A stretch of DNA of 64,000 bases from Tolypeutes matacus (lineage: Eukaryota; Chordata; Mammalia; Cingulata; Chlamyphoridae). The stretch is from NCBI GenBank assembly GCA_026826555.1, contig JAKSZT010054304.1, positions 34,589,424 to 34,653,423 of the forward strand, in the 5' to 3' direction. This document shows positions 33,501-44,137 of this stretch, in pieces; the first letter of the stretch is position 1; each line of letters starts with the position of its first letter. The notes below the pieces were generated by a model. The model ran no database searches. It worked only from the letters and a program-made list of their open reading frames with translations, and was not told where the DNA came from. The translations under genes and the position numbers were made by a program.

Positions 33501-34330
33501 GACCTTACACCCAAAGCATGTGCAACAAAAGAAAAAATAGGTAAATGGGACCTCCTCAAAATTAAACACTTTTGCACCTCACAGGAGTTTGTCAGAAGGG
33601 TGAAAAGGCAGCCACCTCAATGGGAATAAATATTTGGAAATCACATATCTGATAAGGGTTTAATATCCAGGATATATAAAGAGATGTTACAACTCAACAA
33701 TATAAAGACAAATGACCTAATTAAATGGGCGAAAGACTTGAATAGACATTTCTCCAAAGAAGAAATACAATGGGCAAAAAACACATGAAGAAATGGTCAA
33801 CATCACTCATGTTTAGGAAAATGCAAATGAAAACTACACTGAGATATCATTTCACACCTATCAGAATGGCCACTCTTAAAAAGACAGAGAACTACAAGTG
33901 TTGGAGAGGATGTAAAGAGATAGGAACACTTCTTCACTGTTGGTGGGAATGCAGAATGGTACAACCACTAGGGAGGTCTGTATGGCAGTTCCTAAAGAAG
34001 TTGAATATAGACTTGCCACGTGACCCTGCAATACCACTACTGGGTATATACCCAGAAGAATTGAGAGCAGTGACACGAACAGACATCTGCACACCGATGT
34101 TCATAGCAACATTATTCACCATTGCCAAAAGTTGGAAACAACCCAGGTGTCCACCAACAGATGAATGGATAAACAAACTGTGGTCTATTCACACGATGGA
34201 ATATTATGCAGCTGTAAGAAGAAATGAAGTCATAAAGCATATGGCAACATGGATGAACCTGGAGGACATTATGTTGAGTGAAGCAAGCCAGACACAAAAG
34301 GACAAATACTGTATGAATGCGTTACTATGA
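30528..34330 (+). pseudogene. L1 ORF2 (endonuclease / reverse transcriptase), heavily mutated
   Basis: ORF2p nicks target DNA and reverse-transcribes L1 RNA. The start MEEINSAFSVISLNVN (30528) and CCLQETHL give the endonuclease N-terminus with its catalytic Glu. SDHNGMKLEI (about 31210-31240) ends the endonuclease domain. The reverse transcriptase runs from about 31700 ([20 protein letters not shown]) to the FADD active-site box at about 32624-32640. The C-terminal Cys-rich motif CX3CX7HX4C is at about 33899-33951. Lesions are a frameshift near 30800, a stop at 30982, many stops at 31245-31690, frameshifts near 32230 and 32620, TAA at 32904, and a stop at 33408 followed by scrambled frames to 33770. 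The final frame ends at 34330. It is non-functional. Confidence 0.93.
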
Positions 34331-34515
34331 ACCAAGTGTATTGTGTAACATATTGTTTGATTAAAAAAAAAAAAAATTATATGTATCCATTACATTTAAT
34401 TGAGAAATGTATATATTTATTCATCTGTGTTTACTTTTTAGTTTTTAATTGTTTATATTTTCAATTATTAAAAGTACAAAATAAAGTTTAAAAAATGTTA
34501 AAAAAAATGCTATCA

Positions 34516-35849
34516 GATGTTGGATTTTTCTGAAAAAGTGGTTTAAGAAAGTACAGACAAAATTGTACTGATATTACCTATTGCCTTAGTCTAAAATATT
34601 CTTTGTGTTTTCCATTTTCATTGGTGGATGTTGTGTGAAAAACAGAATTTCTTGAAGACAAAGGATATAGATATAATATCTTGAGGGTAACTCTCTTATG
34701 GAGAAACTCTTGACAAGTTTTTCATATATGAAATTACAAACAATGCTTCAATTTGAATAGTTTATCTGGAAATACAAATCCCTGCACATTTTGGTCAAAA
34801 TAAATAACTCCCTTGGTATCATTAGCTCTTCATTTAACCTGAAATCAAGTGTGTCTGTGGACACATATGATGTTAACAAACTTGTTTTTAAATAAGTTTA
34901 TCTATCTGAAACAACTTTTAAATATTGAATATGCCAACTTCCATAGACATCAATCCAGAGAAAAAGAAAACATACACTCCTTGTTTAATATACTTGTATA
35001 GAATTTCCATTATTATAGCCAGGGTTATCTTGGTTATTTCCAGATGAAATTTGATTAGTGATATTGAAAGCATGCTTTGGGGTTATATACTTTTGTCTTT
35101 GCTTCACACACGTTACCATCCATCATTCTCGAAATTTCTCCTCGGCTAATGTTTATGTATAGGAGTTTGGATGAATAAAACAATGTATGGCCCTTCTGCA
35201 CTAGTGGATGGTCCCTAGGGAAATATCACTGCAGTGATTTCAGAGGAGTTAAGATAGGGTGGTCCTGGTTTGCCTAGGATGCTTAGGTTTTTAGCACTGA
35301 AGTCCAATATTCCAGGAAACCCCTCAGTCTGGGCAAACTGTGGTGGACAGTCACCCTCAGAAGACCTTTTCATTCCCAAATAGTTCTATCACTGACCTGT
35401 CACAGAATCTGAAACGAATACATTAGATTAAACATGATGTTTTGAAGAGTTCCATGTTAAAATGTAAACGCACCAAGATAACACATTAGTATGTTTCAAG
35501 CATTCTGCATTCATTTTTAGTGGGAGTGTGTGTATCAGCCATGTAACTTCCATTTTAGACAGCAGAGAGCTGACCCTTGACTGAAGAGTAACTGTTGATA
35601 GTGGGGAAGGAAAGAGAAGAACAAGCATTTGCTAAGTACCTTTGTGCTAGGGAGTTTGATGGGCGCTTAAGAGAGACAGCGCAGAAGTAAGCCTCTGGGC
35701 CCTGGAGTAGGCGTGAGGTTGCGGGAGAGAATGGGAGAGATGAGGAGGGAATCCTCGAACAGGAGGAGAAAGTGATTACTTTAGCTGAGGTCAAATTCCA
35801 GACCTGCCCATACATCCTGGCTCTTCGTCGTTCTAACATTGTAATTGTC
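34516..35849. other. Low-copy DNA, nothing recognised
   Basis: No gene or nameable repeat. The minus-strand frames at 35428-35628 and 35555-35899 are without domain. Confidence 0.35.
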
Positions 35850-36000
35850 AACAAATGTCTTAACCTATAACACAGTCTCCTTATTGCTAAAGTTAGCATA
35901 GAATACTTTCCTCATAGGGATTTCGTGAAAAGTAAGTGAAATGATGTGTATAATACTTAGGCTAATGCCTCACACCTAACGAGCACTTTTAAAATTAGAC
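35850..36000 (+). repeat. MIR SINE 3' half
   Basis: 'atgtcttaacctataacaca', 'tttcctcatagggatttcgt' and 'atacttaggctaatgcctca' follow the MIR core-to-tail order, diverged. Confidence 0.55.
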
Positions 36001-37364
36001 TGTTACAACTGCTGGGGCTGGTACTGCATTGCTCAGGGATATTCTGCCTGGAAAGCCAAGGCCTCTGAATTTCCGACCCTCATCCTCACTTCCTTCGCTG
36101 CATGTGCACACATGAGTACACACTAGGAAAAAAATCCCTCCAAAACAATTGACTTTCCTTATAAAATCACAATCACAGGAGCATTGTTTTCCTTCTAGGC
36201 CTCATTCTGAGTTCTGGTTGTATTTGGGTTCTCCCAGGCATCAATTCAATGCCTCCAATTTTTATGGGAGTTAAATTATATTTAAGGTGCTATATAAAGT
36301 AATAAAAAAGGAAAATGATCTTGGGCACTGCCAGATCTATGTTATCAAAAAGACTGCACAAAATTCTTCATTTTCCTACACATAGCTCTGCCTGAACATT
36401 ATTTATGATAGTAGCAAAATAGTCGACATGGAATGAGAATTCACCCAGCCAAGACAGCTCAGTTATTCATAGGTGAACTGATGGCCTAAGCTATCATCAA
36501 ATTTCACTAGCAACATTCCAGTAATACAGTCATATGAAATTGAAATTATAATGAAATTTGACTTTATATGTATTCATGAATTTAAAATAAAAAAAAAAAA
36601 TTCTTCCCATTCATGTCAATTTGAAGTATACTTTCCCATTTTTTTTCTATAGATGCCTACTAAAGAGAGGACAAAATATTTGTGGCTATATGAGAACTTT
36701 TACTGCTCAAATAATATTACATGTAAACACTTCAAATGAATTTTTACCTTGACTTAAATGTAGAGGAGAAAACCACAGATTGTCAAAATTGTAAGGTATA
36801 GCAAAGAACAGTTAGTACAATCCCCTACATTGCAGATGAGAATATTGCTGTGAGATTGCATATATTATGACATCTGGATCTTTTAATTCCAATCCACTTT
36901 CCATCCCATTACACTGTTTTCTTTAGAAAAAATTCAGCAAATAATATTGGAATTGGGCTCCAAAGAAGAAAATAGAGGAGTGCCTTTCAAAATGCCAAAT
37001 AAGATCCAGTTATTTTAATAATTAAAAAACTCTGATAAACTAAAAATTCAATCAATGTAACCAAGAAAAGGATGGGAGAGGTTGAGCAAAGTAATCTTTT
37101 AGAATAGAATCCAAAGTGTCCCATGATGTCATTTTTTTCCTGGTGAATATCTGGTAGGTGGGTGACCCTTGGCACATCTGGATCCTATTCTGGAACAGAA
37201 GCCACCTGGGAACAAAGGAACCAGAGACTCTCATAAGTTCACTTACAGGATAGAAAAGACCTCATTTCCTTCAGCCCCTGTGAGGTGTCCTCTGCATCAC
37301 AGCATCCTGCTCTTAGATCCTTAGCATTGTGTGTGTGTGTGCACGCGCGCTAATGGGTGTCCAC
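36001..37364. other. Low-copy DNA, nothing recognised
   Basis: AT-rich with an A-run near 36590. A (TG)n/(CG) run lies at 37328-37350. No gene is recognised. Confidence 0.35.
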
Positions 37365-37560
37365 CATTTATTGAGCATTCACAACGCTTTAAGTGCTTTA
37401 TCTGTTTTACAAGTTCATTTGATTTTAATTCTCACAATAATCCCATGAAGTAAGGAATATTTCTCCATTTTAATAATGAAAAACCTGACCAGAAAGAGAC
37501 TGAGTTAATATCATCATCTGGTTGGCTCCTAAATCTGAGCGTAACTAAGACATCCCAGTC
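37365..37560 (-). repeat. MIR SINE, antisense
   Basis: 'ttattgagcattcacaacgc', 'tttaagtgctttatctgttt' and 'ctcacaataatcccatgaag' followed by 'ctccattttaataatgaaaa' give the reverse complement of the MIR 3' half. Confidence 0.7.
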
Positions 37561-37909
37561 TTTACCTGCCCTCAAGGAAAATGCATCCTGTTGAAGTTGC
37601 CTCTTCTTCTAAACGGAATCTTCTGCTCTGATAACAATGAACCAAATCATTTAGGAATGTGGGGGAAGGCTTTCCCAAGTCTCCACTTCTGGGTGCTGGG
37701 AAAACATCACCTCATTGAAGCTTGTGATTGGAACAAATCTTCCTCTGGGTTATTGGGAGCAGATTTGGAGCTCCTTCATCCTCTCCTTCCAAGCTGAGTG
37801 GGAAAGGGAGGTGAGAGAAGTGAGTGGGCCTAAGAGGACCTGAGGTGGGGAGAGCCTAGATCTTCCTCCACCCTCAGCTTCACTTTCACTATACGGCTGT
37901 GGCCCGTGT

Positions 37910-38990
37910 TACCTTTTTTATTTTTATATTTTTAATTAGAAAAGTTGTAGGTTTACAGAAAAATCATGCATAAAATACAGGGATCCCATATACCATCCCA
38001 TTATTAACACCTTGAATTAGTGTGGTATATTTGTTACAATTGATGAAAGCACATTTTTACAATTGTACTATTAATTATAGTCCATGGTTTAAAGTAGGAT
38101 TCACTGTGTTGTACAGTCTCATAGATTTAAAATAAAACCAAAACTTTAAATTTTTATTCTAATAACATATATTCAACCTAAAATGTCCCCCTTTTAAGCA
38201 CATTCAATTATAGAACTCAATGCTGTTAATTACATTCACAAGGTTGTGCTACCATTACCACAATACAGTACCAAAAGTTTTCCATGGCCCCAAATCGAAA
38301 CTCGGTACAATTTAAGCATTAACTCTCTATTCCTTACCATGACTTCATCCCCTGGTAATCTATATTCTAAATTCTGACTCTATGAGTTTATTTATTCTAA
38401 ATATTTTTATATCAGTGAGATCATACAATATTTGTTCTTTGGTGTCTGCTTTCTTTCTCTTAACATGATGCCTTCAACATTTGTCCATGTTGTCTCATGT
38501 ATCAGGACTTCATTCCTTTTTCTGGTTGAATAATATTCCATTTTGTGTATATACTACATTTGTTTTATCCATTCTTTAGTTGATAGACACTTGGGTTACT
38601 TCCATCTTTTGGCAATCATGAATAATGCCACTATGAACGTTGGTGTGTAAATTTCTGTTTTGAGTCCCTGCTTTCAATTCTTTGGGTATAATATACCCAG
38701 TGGAGGGATTGCCAGGTCAGTGGTAATTCTATACTTAGTTTTCTCAGGAACTGAAAAACTGTCTTCCACAGAAGCTGCACCATTTTATATTCCCACCAAC
38801 AATGAATGAGTGTTCCTATTTCTCCACATCCTCTCCAATACTTGCAGTTTTCTGCCTTTTTTTTTCCCCCAGGTCCCTCCATACGGGAGACGGATGCCCA
38901 ACCATTTGAGACACATCCGTCCGCCATGTTTTCTGTTTTTTAAAATAGTAGCCATTCTAGTGACTCCTAGTGAGAATTCTAAGGAAATGA
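37910..38990 (-). repeat. 5'-truncated old L1, antisense
   Basis: On the minus strand it starts inside the ORF2 C-terminus (about 38927-38640, with the Cys-rich CKYWRGC..IGTLIHCWWE motif). It passes a stop and continues into a long 3' UTR to about 37910, where 'ttttttatttttatattttt' is the reversed A-rich tail. A SINE fragment interrupts it at 38864-38933. The frame at 38631-38927 belongs to the ORF2 remnant. Confidence 0.85.
38864..38933 (-). repeat. Truncated DAS-type SINE inside the L1
   Basis: Read on the minus strand it gives a tRNA-like head with 'ctcaaatggttgggcatc' and 'gtctcccgtatggaggg', then a short A-tail (the T-run at ~38856-38864). gttttctg on both sides (near 38846 and at about 38933) is a likely target duplication. 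It is about 70 bp, only the tRNA-like part. Confidence 0.65.
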
Positions 38991-39118
38991 TTTATTACTA
39001 CATATTTACCTAGTAGCCTATGGGAATACAGTACTTTTATTTTTCTCCAGAAAATAAAGGAGTAGAAGCAATGATTAACAAAATCCCATTTACTTCTGAT
39101 CCCAAACTCCATTTAATC

Positions 39119-39300
39119 CTGTTTCTCAAAGTGAGGTCTTTGGACCACCAGAACCCTAATCAACTTAGTGCTTGTTAAAAATGCAAGTTTCTAGGCCATC
39201 CTTCAAACTTACTGAGTGACAATTTCTGAGGGATAGGGAGGGATAGGGACTGAGAATCAGGCCTTTAATATATGCCCCAGGTGATTCGGAAGTAAAACAT
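39119..39300 (+). mobile_element. MER5-type hAT MITE, diverged
   Basis: 'gtttctcaaagtgaggtctt', 'gaccaccagaaccctaatca', 'cttgttaaaaatgcaagttt' and 'ccaggtgattcggaagtaaa' follow the MER5 order. The ends are not clear. An internal 'gggataggga' duplication is visible near 39231-39250. Confidence 0.6.
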
Positions 39301-39649
39301 GGCTAAGTTTTACTCTGCCATATTTGATCAATGGCTTGATATTACAGATAAAGTAAAAGACAGTATTGTGCATTACTTAGATTTAGTGCTTGAAGAAGTG
39401 GCTATACTAAGTATTCTTTATACGTGTATTCTGGTTCTACCGTTACATGAAATAAATATTTGATTGTCTGTGACAGAATCTGTAAGCCTGCCATAGAAAT
39501 TTCTTATAATATGAAAGGTTGAATCTGTAAGGTGTACCTTTGTTGTGGCTGGTTCTTTTGCATAAGCCTATAGAATGTGCTTAATGGACAGTATGTCTGT
39601 TAGAATTCTGTAGAATCGATAGATTTATTTCAGAGAGGGAAAACTGATG
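39301..39649. other. Low-copy DNA, nothing recognised
   Basis: No gene or nameable repeat. Confidence 0.35.
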
Positions 39650-39657
39650 TCATAGAG

Positions 39658-39879
39658 CGGGAGGTGGCAAACTTTTCCTGTAAAAGGATGGATAGTAAAT
39701 ATTTTAGGCTTTGTGGGCCATACACTCTCTTGAAACTACTCAACCCTGCTGTTGTAACATGAAAACAGCCTTACATAATGTGTAATGAACAAGCATGGCT
39801 CTGTTCCAATGAAATATTATTAACAGAAACAGGTGGTGGACTGGATTTGGCTGAAATTGTATGAGTTTTCTGGCCCCTG
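39658..39879 (+). mobile_element. hAT-type MITE ('ggcaaacttttcctgtaaa' family)
   Basis: The 222-bp element has 'gtggcaaacttttcctgtaa', 'ataaatattttaggctttgt'-like text, 'gggccatacactctc', 'catggctctgttccaatgaa' and the end 'ctggcccctg'. The flanks tcatagag (39650-39657) and ccatagaa (39880-39887) match at 6 of 8, a decayed hAT duplication. A partial second copy is at 48895-49025. Confidence 0.75.
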
Positions 39880-40108
39880 CCATAGAATATTTAGTGTGTA
39901 ATTGAATTAGAATTCAAAGTAAAAATAATAGCACAAATGTTTATATTCTGTATTTATATGATGGTATTGATAAAATAGATAAAATGAAACATATACAGAG
40001 TTTCCTTTGCTTTCTCTTCTAAGCTGTTTGAGTAACTGGGTTGGTCAATTTGGTTTTACTTCACATCCCTACTTGTGAAACATTGGCTTTTTCATGACTG
40101 ATCAAACA

Positions 40109-41116
40109 GTGTAGTAGATTATAAATATAGCCACAAATTATCCTGTCATGAACAGATAGTCTGTTTCAACACCCCTTTAATCTGAGCTGGCCCTGCGAGT
40201 TGTTTTTTTTTTTTTTTTTTTTTTCCCTTTTGTTATTCATTTTTTAATATTTTAAAAGTTGCTTAGATTACAGAAATGTTACACAAAAATTACAGGGATT
40301 CCTATGTTCCCCACCTCCCACACCTCCCACAACCTCCCACATAAACATCTTCATTTGTGTGGCACATCACCTGTAAGGGATATACATATCCTGGGGCTTT
40401 GCCATGAAGCATGGATCATAGTTCACCTTGTAGATCACACTCTCTCTCATACAGTTCTGCATCTTATATGCTGATGTAAAATGGCCTGTATCTGTCTTTG
40501 AAATGTCACTCAGGATAATTCACAAGTCATGAAAAAAACCCTGTATTACAACTGCTTTTACCTCTCCCTGCCCCAAAAGTGTCCAGTGGCCACTGGCTCC
40601 ACATTAATGGTGTAATTTCTTCCATTGCTTGGATCACAATATTTCTACAACAGATTACCAGTAAGTCCACTCCATTCCATAACTCTTCCACCAATTCTGA
40701 GGAGTCTGGGATGGTGATGTCCATTCCACTTCCAAGTGAGAGGGGGCTTATATCCCATGGATAATATGGATGGGATTATCCTGCCTGCGAGTTGTTTTTG
40801 TCCAAGAGAATGCAGCAGAAGTGAAGCTGTGTGAGTTCTAAGCCTGGGCTGCAAGAGGCTGTGCAGCTTCCACTCCATGCTGGGAATCCTGATGGAGAGG
40901 AAAAATCCTTGTGGAGAGAGGCTCCAGCTGTTTCAGCCACTTCAACCTTCCTTGTTGTTTTAGCTGAGGTCCATACATGTAGTGAACCCAGTTAAGAATA
41001 GGTTAGCCCACCCCAAATAACCAAGCCACAGGGTAGTGAGTTCAGTAAAATAGCTTTTGTTTTAAGCCACCAAGTTTTGGTGTGTTTTGCTAGGCAGCAA
41101 TAGATAGCTGATTCAC
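40109..41116 (+). repeat. Old MaLR-like LTR split by a retro-insertion
   Basis: The left part (about 40109-40207) and right part (40784-41116) join into one element. It ends 'ttttaagccaccaagttttg' and 'tgctaggcagcaatagatag' followed by 'ctgattcac', typical of a MaLR-like LTR 3' end in sense orientation. The exact outer ends are not resolved. Confidence 0.5.
40208..40783 (-). mobile_element. Minus-strand copy of the nested retroelement family
   Basis: The flanks cctgcgagttgttttt (40192-40207 and 40784-40799) form a perfect 16-bp target duplication. The T-run beginning at about 40203 is the reversed poly(A), merging into that duplication. Read on the minus strand it matches the 29800-30330 part of the L1-nested element ('atgggatataagcc', 'ggagccagtggccac', 'gaggtgtgggaggtggg'), but with much more divergence and a different last ~100 bp ('tgtgtaacatttctgtaatc'). 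It is therefore an older relative with another 3' terminus. Confidence 0.8.
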
Positions 41117-41668
41117 ATAGGAAGCAAGGCCATCAGCTAAGAGTGATAAGGGGGATGATGTATTTAGAGTTTATAGAGAATGGAGAAGGTATGAGATGGC
41201 ATATCTATGAGTGTCCTAAAATGACACTAGGGAAATATAATCTGGTTGCTGGGCAGTATTAGTATTAGTGGGGTCATGAACTTAAAGTAAGGCCTGGCAG
41301 AATGGTTGCGCAGATTTCTCCAGTAATGCTCCAACTGTGCAGATGCAGGCTAAGAGGAAGTGAAGAGTTGGATTTATCCAGGGGTGGTGGGGTTTTAGCA
41401 GGTGAGCATGATGAAGAGAGAGAGGGGAAAGCAAAGTGAGGGTTTATGCGAGGGAGTGATTATAACGATAGTCTGTAGACTCTAAACTGGGGATGGAGTA
41501 GAGTGAGTGAGGATATGGTGACTGTGAGAGACCTTGGAACAATCAATGAATTGTTGGTCCCAGTGGGGTCAAAGAACCATTAGAACAGAGTGCTTGAAGG
41601 AGTGAGCTGGAAAGATGGCAGGTGGTTGCTAGAGCATGCAGTACTTGAAATTAAGATTTTGGAGGGTA
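41117..41668. other. Purine-rich DNA, nothing recognised
   Basis: The composition resembles old LINE-derived sequence, but no blocks can be assigned. Confidence 0.3.
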
Positions 41669-42272
41669 TGATAGTTTTGTAATATGTCAACTTGGCCAGA
41701 TTGAACTACCTTTCCCAGAATTCCTTCCTGTATGCTTTCATTTGGAGAGAGTGTAAGTGAAGAAGAGCCATTTTGTTTGTATACACTGAAGGTTAGCTCA
41801 GGTGCTTTTGTAGCTCACACACATTGACACTTATCTGCTGGCTCATCTCATTGCTGTGGGGCAGAAGCCAGATCTGCCACTACACCACCTCTGCTTCAAC
41901 TCCTGTCCCATGTATGGTTAGCCCTCTGATGAAGGGCGCCCCCTTTAAGACACACACTTCATCAAGATTGGAGGCAGTGAGAGACTGACATGGGTTCCAG
42001 TTTGTCTTCATGGGTTCTAGCTCATGTTCACAGTTCTAGCTTTTTCTTGTTTTTCCTTCACTTTATATTCATCTTCCCTTCTCAGCTGCCTGCCCTGTGG
42101 ACTTTAAGCTCCGGCAGCAGGATGAAGGCAATAACCTTACAGAGAATGAATGAAAGCTCCCACAATTGTGTAAGGTCCATTCCCTGGAAAATCTATTGAA
42201 TCTGCCTGCCCATCTATCTAATCTATCTGTCTGTCTCTGTAGCTATCATCTATCTAATCTATTTATTTTCTT

Positions 42273-42315
<43 letters not shown>

Positions 42316-42385
42316 GCCTATTTATCTTAATCTAATTGTCTATCTCCTAGTAGTACGGTTTCTATGACTGAATCCTGACTGATAA
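41669..42385 (+). repeat. Old LTR-like repeat with internal (TATC)n
   Basis: It begins 'gatagttttgtaatatgtca' followed by 'acttggccagattgaac' and ends 'atgactgaatcctgactgat', the start and end pattern of a familiar old mammalian interspersed repeat. The family name is not certain. A TATC microsatellite occupies about 42205-42350, with the longest pure run at 42276-42316. Confidence 0.4.
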
Positions 42386-42954
42386 AGAGAGGATGCTGTT
42401 ACCCTTACTAGTATGGATAAGCTCTAGGGCATGAACATGGGAGCAAATGGATGAAGAAGAGTAAGTTTGACAGTAGACTGTGTTACAGTTCACCCCAGTT
42501 CTCCCTCTGCACCATCCTGCATTCCTCAATTCCTTACAGGCAGGGATCCTGAGATCACTCCCTAAAAAAATCTTTTGCATGCATATCTCGGTCTTAAAGT
42601 CTGTTTTCCAGAGACCCAAGTAATTACTCCCTACTTTTGAAACTCTTCCCTTTTTTCAGGGTTAGTGCTCTGCCTCACTGGCTTCTCTTTTCCAGGGTGG
42701 TTTTCTGTTTTATTTTTCCCCCTCTCTCTCAGGCTTGTAAACATTAGATCTTTTCTTTTTTCTGTATTTATTTGGAGGTGATCTCATCTTGACTCATGGA
42801 TCTATATACAGTGGATGGAAAGAACTTGAATTGCTATGTCAAGGTTAAGAGCCGACTTTTGAGGTTTATTGTCATGAATTTAAAATGAGACCAGTTGGCA
42901 AGATTCTGTGTTTTTTTCCCTGACCACATTCAGTTGTCTTATTATAAATAAGGC
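42386..42954. other. Low-copy DNA, nothing recognised
   Basis: No gene or nameable repeat. The minus-strand frame at 42362-42619 has no domain. Confidence 0.35.
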
Positions 42955-43092
42955 ATTCATTCATTAACTCATTCATTCAATAAATATTTGTTCAGCTCTT
43001 TTTCTGTGTCAAGTATTTTTCTAAGAAGATATAGCAGAGAAAAATAGACAAAAACCTTTGCCCTTGTAAGATTTATATTCTGGTGGACATGA
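42955..43092 (-). repeat. L2 LINE 3' end, antisense
   Basis: 'ttcattcattaactcattca', 'ttcaataaatatttgttcag' and 'cttttgcccttgtaagatt'-like text match the reversed L2 terminus. Confidence 0.6.
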
Positions 43093-43109
43093 TCCATTCC
43101 TCAAAGAAC

Positions 43110-43250
43110 CACTTAAAGTATTTGAGCCTTTATTTCTTGATTGGAGAGAATAATGCCCATCTAGCAGGTATGTGGTAAAGATTAAATGAGATAATATAAA
43201 AAGCACTTAGGACCTTGTCTTACACATAGTAAGAGTTCTAAGATTGGTAG
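43110..43250 (+). repeat. MIR SINE 3' half
   Basis: 'gattggagagaataatgccc', 'taaagattaaatgagataat' and 'agcacttaggaccttgtctt' followed by 'acacatagtaagag' are in MIR order. Confidence 0.65.
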
Positions 43251-43327
43251 TCACTTTTTAGAGATATCTTAGTTCATAATTTTTTTTTTTTTTTGACTAC
43301 AGCCTTGGAAAGATTTAATTGCCTCTT

Positions 43328-43511
43328 TTTTTTTTTTTTTAAAGATTTTATTTATTTATTCATTTATCCCCCCCTTGCTGCTTGTGCTCGCTGGGTCAGC
43401 CAACCACGCCGTGCGGGCGGGCCTGCCCTCACCAGGAGGCCCCGGGAACCGAACCCGGGGCCTCCCATATGGTAAACGGGAGCCCCACTGATTGAGCCAC
43501 AGCTGCTTCCC
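43328..43511 (-). repeat. DAS-type SINE with 13-bp target duplication
   Basis: On the minus strand the head reads 'agcagctgtggctcaatcag' with a B-box-like 'gggttcggttcccgg', then a GC-rich body and an A/TAAA-rich tail (the T-run at 43328-43375). The flanks ttaattgcctctt (43315-43327 and 43512-43524) are identical. The class II ERV next door inserted three bases past this duplication. The GC-rich, fairly intact body suggests a young copy. Confidence 0.9.
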
Positions 43512-43527
43512 TTAATTGCCTCTTATA

Positions 43528-43776
43528 TGTTGGCAATGCTGGCTTCTCCAACCCTCTAATCTGCCTATTCCCCCAGCAACCCAGCCACCTATCCCTTTAC
43601 ACTGTTCATTTTTAAACTCACCAATCCCCTGCTGCCACACCCTCTTGTAACATATATAAGCCCCAAAGCTTCCTCATTAAACGGACTTGCTTCACCGAAC
43701 CTGTCTCTGCAGTTTTCATCTTCAATTGCGCCGTCCTCCACACCCGTGAACCCCACGAAGCCCCGCAGAGGCTTCA
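43528..43776 (+). repeat. 5' LTR of the class II element
   Basis: 249 bp, TGTTGGCA...GGCTTCA. It has a TATA box tatataag (43653-43660) and an ATTAAA polyadenylation signal (43676-43681) ~16 bp downstream, so R is very short, as in small betaretroviral-type LTRs. Confidence 0.92.
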
Positions 43777-43778
43777 AT

Positions 43779-43796
43779 TGGCGCCCAACGTGGGGC
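43779..43796 (+). promoter_or_regulatory. Primer-binding site, tRNA-Lys type
   Basis: tggcgcccaacgtggggc starts two bases after the LTR. It is the classic 18-nt complement of the tRNA-Lys(1,2) 3' end used by type D and some other betaretroviruses. Confidence 0.93.
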
Positions 43797-44137
43797 ACGG
43801 TCGTTTGCCGCTGGCCGGTAACCTCCGCGAACGGGTAAGGACTACGTCTGCCTTGTTCCATAACTTGGCAGACCCTTATTCCCTTCGGTACCTCTCTCTC
43901 CTGAGATTCGGCTTCTTTGCCCCCGGGGTACCCCCTCCCTTTTCTTCCCCATGAGCTTTAGCCACTTTGTCCCCTGGTTCCCTTTCTTTTTCCTCCTTCC
44001 ATTTATCTTGCTCTTTTCTCTTAGCCTCCTCTACCATTTTTGTCCCCAACTCTCCTCTTCCCTCGTTCCACCGATTGTTCTCTGCCTCTTCCTCTTCTCT
44101 CTCGTCATTCTCTGTATTCTAATCTTGTCTCTAGACC
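43797..44137 (+). other. C/T-rich leader with splice-site-like ends
   Basis: A donor-like GGGTAAGG lies at about 43830-43838. The next ~290 bases are dominated by C and T and end in a consensus-like acceptor, 'cttgtctctag', at about 44126-44136, immediately before the ATG at 44138. This layout would allow splicing directly onto the 115-codon frame. The frames inside the leader (43951-44178, 44040-44276) come from its C/T composition. Confidence 0.45.

Larger units (their letters stand above)
27001..34504 (+). mobile_element. Full-length L1 LINE (broken), with a nested retroelement
   Basis: The element is bounded by aaatgctatca on both sides (26990-27000 and 34505-34515), an 11-bp target duplication, so both true ends are present. 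It has a ~1.16-kb 5' UTR, a decayed ORF1, an inter-ORF region holding a 1302-bp foreign insertion, a decayed ORF2, a short 3' UTR (34331 onward) with AATAAA near 34481, and an A-rich tail. Without the nested insert and its duplicated target it is about 6.19 kb, the normal L1 length. Frameshifts and stops in both ORFs make it inactive. Confidence 0.95.
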
